Positions 24,301 to 38,500 of a stretch of 64,000 nt of DNA are shown here, one piece after another. The notes beneath the pieces were generated by a model. The model did not search any database and was not told where the DNA came from. It was given only the letters and a program-made list of their open reading frames with translations. This stretch comes from Aphrophora alni (lineage: Eukaryota; Arthropoda; Insecta; Hemiptera; Aphrophoridae). A program made the translations under genes and the position numbers. Within the stretch, counting starts at the first letter, position 1; each line of letters opens with the position of its first letter. Location of the stretch: the NCBI GenBank assembly GCA_963513935.1, contig OY740769.1:36731120-36795119 (forward strand). The letters are read 5' to 3'.

Positions 24301-25668
24301 TACACATATTGTGGTATATGTTAATTGTAATAGCAACTCTTTACTTGACTACCACCAGTCAATTTGACAATGTAATGGTGAACTATGTCTCTAGCTTTCA
24401 CAGCTTAAGTGTCGTACATTGTTCTTGTAAGACAATTAAACACTTCTGATATATATTTAAGAAGAATGTTGTTAAAAACTAAACTATATTAATCATACAC
24501 AATTTATGTAATGCACTTTTCGTTAAATGGATAGGCAGATGTTCTTAGTATTAAGAGGCATGCAGTCACCAGACCCTTCCTTCTATGCAGTTTTTGTTAT
24601 AAAACTGTATAGTGTGAAAAATTATATAAATCAATAATATTAAACATTGTTTTCATTAAATAAAAATAATCATGGTCATTTTGAATTTTTAACAGTTACA
24701 GTAGCCATACTGTAAGAATTTAACTAAAATCTATTTCTTGAGAAAACTAACATCATAATTTGAATAAAATATTGTTATAAATCCAATCTAACTCTTTAAA
24801 CTTCCATAGGAATCTTAAACTGCACCTTCTATTTTGCAATAATACACCACTTAAATAGTGATGCTCAAATTTTTTTTAGATAATATGAATTAATTAGAAT
24901 TATTTTAGTATTACGCCAGTATTAATGTTTTTTTTTTTTTTGAACTTCGGGTTAACATGGTTCTATAATATAGATATTATATAAAATAAATACATAATAT
25001 TTATAAATAATAATTTATTTTTACTATTTATAAAATATATCTGTAGTATTTAGATACACTTTTGGCCTATTTAGAAAAAGCTTACAAACCAGAATCAATA
25101 TAATATCACATTATGTCATACATAATTAACCATAAATTTATTCTATAATATCACCATTAAACTTAATATTAAAAAGTAAACTTACTTGTAATTATATCCA
25201 GAATGGAATAACAAGCCTTCAGTTTTTTTTTTATTTGTTGCATTACAGCTATTTCAGGGCAAAATCACATTCTCAAATGCTTGTTAATTTATAAAATATT
25301 TGTAGAAGTGTGTGTGTTTTTGTTGTTTCATGTTAATGTGTGTTGTGTTGTGTGTATTGTAAATTTTGTAGATTTATGTCTACCTGAGAATGGGATTTAG
25401 TTTTCAAACAGTTCTAGTGATGTACATAAATAAATTTTAAAATATTGCTCCACTTTAGACATTATTACAAGTAATTTTACTATAATATTATACATATTAC
25501 ACATTATATGGACCACCAGACTAAACATCTATAATAATTATTATTATTAAAAATGTGGTCTGTTCAGTTACCATGAGTTACAAATCCCAAACCAGTTTCT
25601 TAAAACTTTAAAGCTATATCACATTTTATCGGTTAAATCATTTTTCATACAGTGATTTTTAAAAGCAC
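21321..25668. other. gene-poor region downstream of NIT2
   Basis: No protein-like frame was found. A weak CTGAAGGTGGC-type motif lies on the minus strand near 23580. A candidate NIT2 polyadenylation signal (AATAAA, minus strand) is at 25235-25230, about 430 bases past the stop. The rest is unremarkable AT-rich DNA. Confidence 0.45.
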
Positions 25669-25766
25669 CTATAATTTGCTGATCTGTTCGACAGTGTCAT
25701 ACATATCCGTTCTTCTTTGTTTAAAAATTGGAATTTGATCTCGAACTTTCTGATTCTCTCTGAAAT
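25669..25766 (-). CDS. NIT2: NIT2 exon 6 (last)
   Basis: The acceptor TTTGTATTTAG precedes it. It encodes the end of the protein, including [19 protein letters not shown] then TDMYDTV and the terminal SKL before TAG. '[12 protein letters not shown]' matches the conserved 'IPVFRQKRSDLY' of NIT2 proteins. The C-terminal Ser-Lys-Leu is also the consensus peroxisomal targeting tripeptide. Confidence 0.9.
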
Positions 25767-26484
25767 CTAAATACAAACAAAACAGAATATTTATTTATTT
25801 CAAATAGAAAACAAAATGTTCATTTAATTGGGTATGTTTTAAATATAGTAACTGGTACTTGGAAGTAGTGGTGAGAATTATCAATAGTTTTGACTATCGG
25901 ATCGATGACTATCGAATTATAATTATCGATAGTTTTTATTATTAGTTACAATCAATAACTATTGACAATAGTGTTATTCCTTATATACTAAATTATAGTT
26001 ACAATTTCTTAGTTTACATTCTGTATGCAATAAAAAGTAGGTACAGGCTTTTCTTACATTCTCACAGTGGGTGGCCTACAAAATTCAAAATCGTGGTCGA
26101 AGGGTTAAATACAAATTCAATTCATATAATACTTGAAATACAAAAATGAAATGCTACAATAAATCTTTATAATCTTCCTTTCATTCAAATTATAATATGC
26201 CACAATGTTGTATATGAGAACTATTTAAAGGATAAGTTAGTTGATTAATAAAGAAAAACATTGGTTACAATGATAACAATTGAAACTATCTTTAACGACT
26301 AGGTATTTTATTAATAAATAAATTAAATTTCAGAAATTAAACAATTCAATATGGCTATTATATGTCCTTCAAACTATTGATTCTTAAATCTCGGGGTTAT
26401 AAGGTTGTCGCCGGCACAATCCAGATACCTCACACTTTGAGCGAAACACACACACACATATATATATTATGTGTACACACACAT

Positions 26485-26521
<37 letters not shown>

Positions 26522-29500
26522 CAGTTATTTACATATATTGTAATACCAAAAATGGTAATTTTAACCTAGATAACCAAAAAATGGTTATATTGAGATTTGA
26601 ATATTTAAAGTAACCCGGGAAACATTAAAGTTGAATAAGGGAGGGGGTTTTAGAAGTCAAAAAGATGACTCAAATATATAGATTATTAAAACTAGGGTAA
26701 TAAAAATTAAATATAGGTTTCCAAAATAATAATGTTATGTATAAAATATTAATGCTAATTTGTAATAAAAATTTAGGTGGTGTTTGTGTTGTAAAAAATA
26801 ATAGACAAAGCTTGTCGTCAGGCGAATATTTTGAACAGAGTCTGTGTTGCTATGTGAGAATAATTCTCGCATACGTTGCAAGAAAAGGGAGGTAACGGTA
26901 AAAGGAAGTGAAAAATACCCATGCGGTTAGTCAGTCTTAGAGAGGGGTCTGAGGTGATAGGACGTTTTTTTCAGTGAAGAGAAACTTTCTCAAAATGTAG
27001 AAAAAGTAGTTAAGGTCCTATGGTGACATTTAGTTCAGGGAGAGATGTTTTTAAATAAAAGAAGCTTCAGAAAATTAATGGTGAAGATTCAGTGAGTTTA
27101 GAGACAGTTTGACGTGGTAAGACTTTAGTTTGCGTTTTGGACAATAACTATTGTTAAAGTGATGATAATCTTTGTACAATACCATGAATTTAAAAGGATA
27201 ATTAATCGTCAGGTGAATAAATTGAGTCTGCAACGTCTTTGCAACACAGAATGAAAGGAACTTGGCACGTGGAGGTTTCCAATCTACTGGATCGGTTATG
27301 CGGTAACAAAAAATCAGAGACATTTTAAAATAAAATAATTTTGTAAAAGAAAAAGAACTTTTTATATGAACTTTATAAATTTATTCAAATGTATAATCTT
27401 TGTTTAATAATTAGTCATTTAAAGAACTTAATTTCATGTTAATAATAATAATAATAATCATCTTTGCTACGTGAGAGTTTTAAAGCTCACCATAAAAAAA
27501 AAATAGTTTTCTTTCAAGTTGCAACTATTAATTTTAGAATTATAAAAAAGGATTTAAGCCTCTAAGGCAGAATTTAAAGTCAAAGGACACTGAGATTTCA
27601 AATAGTAGTAAGATATATATTATGAACATGTATGTATAACCTTGTATAAATGTTAATACTTAATTCAATAAATTATGTTCAATTTCAGCACAACAAAATA
27701 AGATTTTTTTATTTCACCGAGAACCACTAAAGTACACTTTTAAAAGGATTTGCGACCCTGAGAGATTTTAATAATAACAATTAACTTCCTTTTTTCAAAA
27801 TTGGTAAGCTAATGCTACCTGGCGCCCATAAAACTTGGCATATTTTTATAAATAAAAATAATAAAAATTTACTTTCAATTTTTTTGTAACGAAAAATAAG
27901 AACTCTTCAAGTACAACAAGCGTATCTTTTATATTTATTACAATATTTATATACATCCTAAAATTATGGTACATGGACAGGAAATATCAATTATAGTTTG
28001 TTCGATGCTCAAGTTTATAATGTTAAATTCTTAATTTGAACTAGTTATCAGAAATTATTATTAAACAAATGCTCACTTTATGTTTATTAAAAAAATTAAA
28101 ATTACAACAAGTTCAGGTCTAATTTCATATTAACCCTATGGTTAATTTCAAATTCAATATATAGGCTAAGTCTTTTATTGTTAAAAATATTTAAATCTTC
28201 GAATATTGTTTATTAAAAAATATATATGTTCAATTGATATTAATAACGTTCACATCAAGCTAATTATATGAAATTGTCTCACCCATATATCGTCTGATCA
28301 TAATAGGCCTGTCTTTATTCATAATAACATCCTTTTCTTTTACGATAATACTTGGTTGAATGGCCCTCCTGGTTTAGAATTTATTTCTGGAGCTCTTCTT
28401 AAAATTTAGAGCTGATGAAAAATACGTATGCTGCGTTTAAAGTCTGGATCACAACTAATTAACAATTAGTTTGTAACAATTTTTTATCTATATTTGCAAT
28501 TCATAAGGCCTCTCTAGGAATATACCGTGGTGTCTAAATCGTTGCACTTTACACTTAATTGCACTGCACTTCCCAAGTATTTATAATATCTCAATTAGTG
28601 ATTTTATTGCTAAACAATTTTTTATCTAAATAATAAATATGTAAATTTACATTGTTTTCACAGTTTACATTTTATATTTATTTAACTGGTATTTGGTTTC
28701 CCTTACCATATTCATTTATTAACTGAGATTAATTTAATTGCATATTCTTTTATTCCGTGTCGGTTGAGGTTTGAAACTGCGATTGGATGTATTTGTATTA
28801 CGTCGAAGGGGTGTGGCTTAACTATTTCGTCGCATGCTTATACCTGTGAATGCACTGTTCACTTGAAAACTTTGCGAAGCGATTATTGAATTATTAAGAG
28901 TTTGTGTATTAAAACGAATGATGAATTTGAAAGGAAGTATATGATAGAATCCACTAGTATTGGTTAAATTTGGATATTAGGTCTTGTTAATTTATAACCT
29001 TGTCGTAGTAAGGTTATATTAAACTATTTAGCTTTATGAATTGGATCGTATTTAGTTGGTCTTAAAATGCTGATAACTTTCGTTATATTTTGAGTTTTTC
29101 CTCGGGGTATTGAAAATAAATTATGGGATGTAATTTAGAATGGTTCTGTTCAAGTTTTACGTCTTATAATACTTTAATTTAATTGTATTCTTCTGAAATC
29201 GTAGTCCTGACTAGGCCTAGGTAGGTTGACATTTTTGACGCTTGGAGTCGTTAACTGTTGGTTGTCTTTAATGAATCGCATTCCATGCTGCACTGATTTA
29301 TTTAAATAATTTGAATAAATTGTGAGTTGTCTCATACTCTTTTGTAATTGGTTTTTCGTATGAGTTGTAAACGTGACCCTTGGATTTTTAGTATATTTAT
29401 TTATTTATTAGTAATTTAACCCCCTCAAATAAGTGTCCCAAAATTGAGACTTGGGTACATCATTTTCTTGCACTAGAACATGGTAGATCATTTCCAATAA

Positions 29501-32500
29501 AAAAATCTGTAGAATTTTTTTGAGATAAAACTTAAAAATATACAAAAATTGATTCTTTAATAATATTTTATTTATGATAATTTCAGAGGAAATGTATTTT
29601 ATACATGGCTAAAGTATTAATATGTGGAGTAAACAATTTAAACATACATTTTTATTGTAATTAATTATAGAAAGTTTGTTGGTTCTTATAGGACGACCGA
29701 TTTAAAAAAACATTAATGATATGGCTATTTAGCCTCCTTATAAATGCTTTTTTTTTGTTAATTAACATTCAGTATAATTAACCGAAGTGTGAATTCTTTT
29801 AGTGTCAATATATTGTAACACACAAATAAGTCATTTTGATTAATCAGTTATGTATAATGTACATAATACATTCACTAGCTAAAGTGATTAATTAATTACT
29901 CTAACCAGTCATTATTCATAAAGACTAGTACGATTTGACTAAAGTAATAATTATGTTCAAATATCAATTAGTTTGACTAGTCATTATGAATATAGGTAAG
30001 TAATAATTCTCCTACAAACTTTGTTTTAATATTTTGAGTTGTTAAGATATTAAACATATTCCAAATTTGTTCCGTTTAATTACTTTTCCCCGAACCAACT
30101 GTTATTACAAGAGGTCATTTTTTAAGTAAGAACCGTTTGTGCATAGTAACCGTGCAGGCTGTCATGTGATGCCCACTCAAGATTAGCCACCCCAACTATG
30201 CAGTCAGTTGATTTCATGTCTCTGCCACTGTTGGTTCTATCGTAACACTGCTTTGTTTGTCGCCATGTTAATTAATAAACCCGTCGATTGTGAAGTGTGC
30301 TCGGTTATTCGGTTTTTAAACGCAAAACAAGTTTGTCCTGCCGAAATTCACTGGCAGCTTGTTGAAGTCTATGGTGAAGGTGTAATGAATGGCAATAATG
30401 TGTATAAATGGCTTTTCAATGAAGGAAGAACAAAATGTTCATGATGAAGAACGATATGAGTGACCAACTGTCATTGATGAGGACTGGACAAAAAAGTTGA
30501 TGAGGAAATTCACCAAATCCGGCGCTTTACGATTGACAAGCTTCATGAGAAATTTCCACAAGTTTCAAGATCGGTTGTTTATTACAATGTTTCCGACAAA
30601 CTGCATTACAAAAAATTTTGTGCGAGATGGGTGCCAAAAATGTTGACAGAAGAACACAAAAAGAAGCATTTGGCACATTCTTTGACATTTTTGGAGCACT
30701 ACGATAACACTGATGATGAGTTCTTGAATCATATTGTTACCGATGATAAAACGTGGGTAGCATACACCACTCCAGAGACTAAACGTCAATCCAGTGAATG
30801 GCATCACTCAAATTCACCAACGAAACAACGAAAATTCAAACAATAACCTTCCACACGGAAAATCATGGCCACGGTCTTTTGGGATCAGAAAGGCGTTCTT
30901 CTGATTGACTTTATGCCAAGAAGAATGACCATAAATGCTGAGAGATATTGCAAAACACTAACCAAGCTTAGGCGTGCTATTCAAAACTGCCTGGCGGGGA
31001 CTTCTGTCTAGCGGCGCTGTGTTTCTTCATGACAACACTCGGTCTCACGCTGCAGCAATGACCAAGACGCAACTGACCAACTTTTGATGGGAATTACTGG
31101 ACCATCCCCCCTACAGCCCTGACCTGACACCGTCAGACTTTCATGTGTTTCCTAAACTCAAAGAATATTTTGGTTGAAAGCGATTTGAAAATGATGATGT
31201 CTTGAAAAAAACTGTTACTAACTGGTTAAATGCTCAGGCGGCAGAGTTCTATGATGAGGGGATCCAAAAGCTAGTGCCACGACTTAACAAATTCTTAGAT
31301 ATTCTTGTGACTATGTAGAAAAGTAAAAATATGTTCATAACTTAAGTTTTTGATACAATTTATGTTCATAAATAAAATTGCTGTTACTCCACTTAAAAAC
31401 GGTTCTTACTTACAAAATGACCCACGTATAATAGCTAGATAAACTGATTAACACAGTATTATTATCACATTCACTGACTTCAGTAAGATAGTATGTATAA
31501 TGGCTGAAAATGTGATAAATGAAACCTCATTGATCACTTTGACCAAATTCGCTAGCTTGTCTGGATATTATATATAATAGCTAGATTAATTATTTTGGCT
31601 ATAACATATATTAAATATAGAAAAGAAAAAGTTGTGTAATGGGCCAAAAAATGATTATTTGATAAATCAGTCACCCATGTAATGTTGCTGTGTCCAAATG
31701 AGTGGAACAATTTTGATTAAATTAAGTACATTTTGATTATTCCAAATTTTTAGTATCTGCCATAAAAAAATTGAAAATGTACATTTTCTCAAAACAGAAA
31801 CAAAATTTCCTTAAATATACCCCTTAAAAACAAAACGAAATGCCTTTCCAAAAATATTGATTCAGGGAAATCTATAAACAAATGAAAATGAACCATCATC
31901 TTGTAATAATGTGAAAAATTAGTTTTAATAGTATGAAAAATTAGAGTCAGAATTCAAAGTTTGTAATAGGTGTTAAACGCGCGAGATTAAAAATACAAAG
32001 AGTGGGAGAAGCTTTTGAATAAAATGTAGCTTTCGTCAAATTCTTTTAAGGAAGTAAAATGAATTTTCAAGACAACATAATGAATTACGATGTTTAGTGT
32101 TAGTATAGATTAAAATGTACAGATGTTTAATTTTAGTATTGTATAATTGGGTAGAAGTGTTGTCTTTTGTCATAAATAATTAATAAAATGTGTGGAGAGA
32201 AAGGGGTGTGTGAACTGTTTAGAACAGCGGAAGTAAATTACGGAGGAGGTTAGGTCTGGTTTCCAATTAAAAAAAGGAAGTAAGAATTTTTCTCGTGGCG
32301 AGTGAACAGTCTTAGTAGAACTTTCAAGGAAGTGAGACGTACTTTCAGTTTGGACAAATATTTTCAAAATGTAGTTTAAACGTTTAGATGGACAAGTCGT
32401 TTTCTAAAATTAGCAGTTCAGTGGTTAGAGATGAGAGACGTTGTTTCTTTTTTGTCTAAAAGAAGTTTTAGAACATTTTAGTGAAAATAACGCGTTATGA

Positions 32501-35500
32501 AAATAGAGATAACAGAGACAATTACGTTTTCCGGTACGAAATAGAACAATGCGTATTGTGCCTAAATACACTTAAGTATTGAAAGTGGTTTATGTTTTGT
32601 GAGCGTGGACAATCGTGAGGTGTTAAAATGGACTAAAAGACTAATAAACATTCTTAATACGGACATTTGTCGAACAATGGAAGGCTCGAAATCCACGATT
32701 GATACAACGTCGACGGACAACTTAGCACGTGCACACAATCAGTGAACTTCTTTCAACAAAGGACGGTAACCAGTGTTAAATAACACTGAACTCATATTGT
32801 GTAACTATGTAAAGCTTATTATATTTAATGTACTATTTTTTATAAATTTAATATTTTTAAATAATTATTTTGTTTTAAGGATCATAAAAGTCTACTGACT
32901 TACAAATTTTTTATAAAAGTAATTTTAAAATAATACAAACAGATAACTTTAATCTGTTCTTTCAATAAATGAATTTCTAAGTTGCAACATAAAAAACTAA
33001 ATTCAAGATTCAAACTTTTTGACCTTCTTAAAAGGTAATCATAATAATTGATGATAGGATGTCTAGATTAGAAAGATTATGAAATCGTTGATGAATATAT
33101 GTACTAAATTTTTATTTTTAATAAATCCATGTTAACATTTCAGCTACAAGTGTCTTCATTTCAAATACCAAACTTCACTGTGAGTACACCGTAAAAGAGC
33201 TTGCGACCCCAGAGATTTTATAAATAATTAGATTCATTATTTTTCTTTTTCTAAATTGGTAAGCTAATGCTACCTGGCGCCCTTAAGTCGAGCAAATTAA
33301 TAAATAAATACTTAGTGGAACTCTTCAAGTTCAAAAGAATAATTTTATATTTTCAAATAGCTTCACTATTTCATATTAACTTCGGCACAGTTTAAATTAC
33401 CACAATCTTAGAAAGGTGATTATTTTTAAATCAGTCAAAGCTATATCAATCAATTTTTATGAAATGTAAAGCTTGATGACCAATGTGCTAAGCCCCAAAT
33501 AAAAGAAAATTATAGTTCAAAAGAAAATTATAAAAAATCAAATAGAGCCTGACTGCCGTCGACGATGATGTCCAATTGAAATTGATTACCAAGTAATGAC
33601 GAAAGTTGTAAAAACAAAAATGTACTTTTAGAAAATGAAAAAATGAATGCAAATATTTTCACATTATTACAAGCAATAACTTTTCAGGATGTCCAGCCAA
33701 TTGGTATAAAAAAATTACCATACATTTCCCAATTTTCCCACACATCCTGGATATCTCCAATATGCAAACGTATAAATATAAGTCTATGAAACAGGGAGGG
33801 GAGATACTTACAGAAAAATTCGATTTTAACTTCAAAAAATATAATATAATATTACATACATAATTTTAAAGTTCTGTATGCATAAATTGTGATACATTAA
33901 TGTTATTTGATTACATTGTTGTACTAGTGTGATTTATGTTGAAATATCGTATCCATCTCTGTGTGATACAGACAATGCATCACTATTTTAATATCACTCC
34001 CTATTTTAATAATCCTTTACAGCTCAAAGAAAATGTAAATATAATAAATACGTTACTCACTGCATAAATAGACAATAAAAATAGAGTTAGGTCGTATTAA
34101 TTCTAGTTACTATAATGTAGATTGCTTCTGGAAAAATATGAATCTAATTAAAAATTAGCAAGAATCATTATAACATTATAACAAAACCCCATTATAACAA
34201 GGCAAAATTCAAATATTTGTTTGTAGAGGGATTTACTACTTCAATGATAAAAAATGGCTCGGAAACTGTGTGGGTATTTTTTTGGGGTCAATGCAGGAGC
34301 TAGGAAAAAGTTAATTATTAGTGTTATTAGTGAATGATGTAACATATTTTTATTGACATTTAATGGTGCAAAAAAGCAATTTTCCTTCAAAAAATTAATA
34401 AATAACAAAATAGAACAAACAAGAATAATTACATTATTCTATTATTTAAAGTTTACATTGAGAGGAATTAAGAGTCATTATTTTAGGTTAATAAATAGAT
34501 TTTTACCCTCCTCCTTGGCATACCCATAGAAAGTGTTCTTATATTATTAATGAATACACCTATACAATTAATTTCAGCCTGATATCTTTTACAGTTATTA
34601 TTAAATTTCAAAAATTAATTTAAAATAACAAAATTTTGAATTAATTATTTTTTAAATCAAAGCTGGATTAAACACAGATTTTTTTTTGTAGTTTCCTACT
34701 AGCTCTTACTTAGTTAAAGAAGTTCTTTTCAATTAATTATGCAATGTGGAATGCTTAAAAAATGTTTTGGTAATAAACCAATTCAATTATATTACATAAT
34801 TTTAAAATATTATTGACATACTCGTGTTAGTCTTAAAAAGATATACAATTTGAAAAAAAATAAGTTGTCCACCAACAAGAATGAATATAAATTTCTTTGT
34901 TGGTGATCTTAGCAATAGATAATAACGTTGAAAAAACCTAGTAAAGGATTTTAAATGAACTTGTAAGTATGATATTAGTTTTTAGCAAAACGTAAGGGGG
35001 ATACAAGAGTCTTGAGTTTCCCCACGCGCAAATTCAGTTCCCATGAATGGGAAAAATACTCTTCCTTGATTGGTTATGAAAAATAATTACTTAATTATGT
35101 TTACAGGTTTTTTTTACAATTTTTATCTGTATCATAGTCGTATAGTCTTTCTCTATGTTGTTGAGATCTAATATGTTATTCTTTCCGTCGAAAATAATAT
35201 TGACTAATTAACATGAAACAGTGCCATGATATAACTCATGTTGTTATCTTTTGACTACAATGCAATCTAAGACCTTTCCCTCTTTCTATCAGACAAAAAA
35301 CACAAACATAAGTGCTAATATGTGCTTATAACACTGGAAAACCAAATCGGTAGTTGTCAGTACGAATATTAATAACGACATGATCAGACACACAAAAAAT
35401 GAGACAGTTGATAGCGAGATGCCTACGCTCTTCTATTTATGATGGTTTATGATTAAAAAATTGTAATAAGATTCATTTTAGGAATTTTATAATATAAATT

Positions 35501-38500
35501 GGTTTTCAAATTAGTGTTGTTTCAAATAATTTGACAGAATTAAAATATATAAAAAGTATACAAATAAAATATAACTGTTTTTTAAAGACAACTGAAAAAT
35601 TATCCTGCAAATACTCTCTTTTTCCATGTATGAGGTTTATTAAAAAAAAGACTAAACTTTCATCATAAAATCTTTATTATAATACTTCCAACTTCACAAA
35701 TGTTTGTCTCCTTCAAATTACTCCCCGTTACTTGCTATGTACCACTCCCATCATTTCTTCCATTGTTCGCATGCTCCCTGAACTCATTTAGTATGATGTC
35801 TCGCAGCTTGGCCAGCGATTTCTCTTGAATTTCTTCTATACTTGAAAACGACGTCCTTTCCAGTGATATTTAGTTTAGAAAATAGGAAAGCCTGCTGGAG
35901 CCATATCTGGAGAGTACGGAGGATGGGCAATGATGGTTGTTCCCTTATTGGCCAACGAACAGAGATGAGTGACCAGGCACGTTTCATAGTGCCAAGCTCT
36001 TGTTTTCCCGCATCTTCCCAAAAAACGTCTTTAAACATAAACAGCAATTCTTGGCTAATGTCCACAAAGTTTTCTTTTTGCTCACTTGTGAGCAGCCATG
36101 ATAGCAGTTTTGCTGAGTATGCCAAGTTTTTCAGTTAAAATTTCGTTACACAACCTGATGCTGATCCAGACTTCTGCCACCTCTTGTACAGTTAAATAAC
36201 GACTTTCACGAATCACAGAACAAACAGTATCAAAGTTTTCATTGTTCATTGATATCCTCTGTCATCCCGATCTTGGATCTTCGTCGATCGATGATCTCCC
36301 TGATTTTAAATGTGTAAAACACTTGTAACTTTGTAGATACAGTCCTCCTTAAGGGCCTGCTGAAGCAATGCCAGATTTCAGAAAATGATTTACCGATGTT
36401 AAAGCAAAATGTAATGTTACAATGTTGTTTCACAAGCGTTGACTGCACGTGTTTATTTAACAGGCTCTAATTTACTAACTAATCAAACTACAACAATGTG
36501 GCAAGCTTCATTTTCTTTCCAAAGAATCAACATAACATTGTAGTGTAACATGTTGTTCCCGCTAGGTTTAACATGGCGCACAAACTCAAACTGTACAACG
36601 TTCGCACGCAAGTTTTAATATTCAGTATTTTTAAGCTCATACATATTAAATTCAAGCTTTCCTAGGAATTCCAACTCGCGTTGGAATAATACAATACACC
36701 CTGTTTTTGTATATAGAACCATTTTTACTATTTTTGATTTGTTTTGGAATCCACAAAAACTATGTACAAAAAATATATTTGAGTTGGAATTGTCAGGATG
36801 TAATACTTTTTTGTACACAAATATTTGAAATATGATTGCATAAAAAATATATATAAATAATGAGAATGTCTTTTAGAACACATTCAAACAAAATGTGTAA
36901 TAAAAATATTTTATGTATTACTAGATTTATAACAAAAGAAATGATTTATGACTTATGTGTTTATTATTTTAACTTGGGGCCACAATCAAAGAATATACTC
37001 ACCTACATCCGTTGTCAGTATATCTTCTTTGAATTCCAATTTCTGAATAACATTTCCCCAAGGATCTACAATCATTGTATGTCCAAAAGCAACATAGTCT
37101 GCTGAAGTATCTTGTGCAGGTGATATACCAGCTACGAACACTTGTTCGTCCACAGCACGAGCTCTCATCAAAAGTTCCCAGTGTAATGGACCAGTTTTCA
37201 TATTAAATGCACCGGGGTATATCAACATATCTACACCTGTCAATAAAAAGTAAATCATATATTCATTTGTAAAATACGATTTCATCTCATAAAGCTATTT
37301 ATGTTTAAAAAAATTAGTTTTTAACCTTATTAAATCTCTTAAGAGGCGACAGGAGTCATGCCGGTCGCTCACTGGTCTACTCCGCGCTTTACAATGGGGT
37401 GGGAACAATATATGTGAAAAATAATGAGAACTGATTAACTGAATGTTAAACTGTTTCGGTCATATTATTTACTACCACCGTACGTACAAATCAATATACA
37501 TTAGGTTGAGAAAAATTTATTTTTTATAATTAATTTTTTGCAAATACGAAATCTATTTCTCCATTAGAATTTCGTAATTTTTAACCAAACGAATTCAATC
37601 CCCATTGTATACATAATTGTAAAAAATACTTTAAAAATATATCTCCTTAAACCTTGTAATTGTTACATCGGTTCGACCGATTGCTATTCCAAAAAACCTA
37701 TTTGAAATAATTTATTTCCTAATTTTAAAATCCAGTTACAATTGGCAGTCGTGTAGATAGCGGACGCAGGTAGCTGTAGTTCAGCGTTCATCCCCTAGGT
37801 TCCACCACCGTCGGTTTGGCTAGGCAGATTACAAAGACTGCAGACGGCCCGGCAAACGACTAGCGTTCAGCGTTGTGTCATGTGGCAAGTTATAAGTTTA
37901 GGAGACGGTTTGATTTGGACTAGTTTAGATATTTTTGTAAGTGACATGGGACATTTGAAAAGGATTCCCTGCAGGAGGAAGAAAAGAAGAATTACTGTGT
38001 GTTTGGCAGCCTTCAATAAAAGAAGAAAGTAAGTAGATATTTACTGTTCTTAACATGCATTTAATTTATATAAACCATATTCATGTCAAGATAATCGAAT
38101 TGATTTAAAATAATCCCGGCTCACACGCCTGCTGAAATTGTTGCAAAACCAATTTCACCCTCTTATGTTGTTTTGGATTAAATATTTATTTTTACTTGAC
38201 ATGTTTTTAAAATTGCGTTTCAATGCCAAATATTACTTTATTTTAACGGTTTTAAAGCACTTGTAGGAAAAATTGATTCTTGTAGACTTGCTGTTGCCCG
38301 GAGCACTAAACAGTCGAACCCTAAACAATTGACGTTCCTACAAAACAAAACAACAATAACAAACACACAATTTTTTTTAAATTAACAGAAACATAACTGT
38401 TTGAGTTGTAGAATCTAGTGTTATAAATCTGTGGTTTTGAAAAATGATCCGAGGCATGGAGGTATACATTCCACTGGAGGTATACTGTAGAATCATGAAA

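Larger units (their letters stand above)
25767..37002 (-). other. NIT2 intron 5 (11.2 kb)
   Basis: From 3' to 5' of the gene it holds an ATCGAT-rich stretch (25873-25972), an AC/AT microsatellite, LTR-like copies 2 and 3, a mariner with both ends and an older minus-strand mariner remnant. The stretches 27833-30107 and 33284-35649 have no recognised content. Confidence 0.85.

Noticed and set aside
25215..25450. Possible inverted pair around a GT-rich loop (CATTCTCA motifs)
   Set aside because: Identity by eye is only about 60-65% with indels, too weak to call an element.
28740..28860. CCAAT and CCACACCCC boxes suggesting a promoter
   Set aside because: No coding or transcript evidence nearby; two short motifs are not enough.
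30565..30807. 80-codon minus-strand frame
   Set aside because: Antisense shadow of the mariner transposase.
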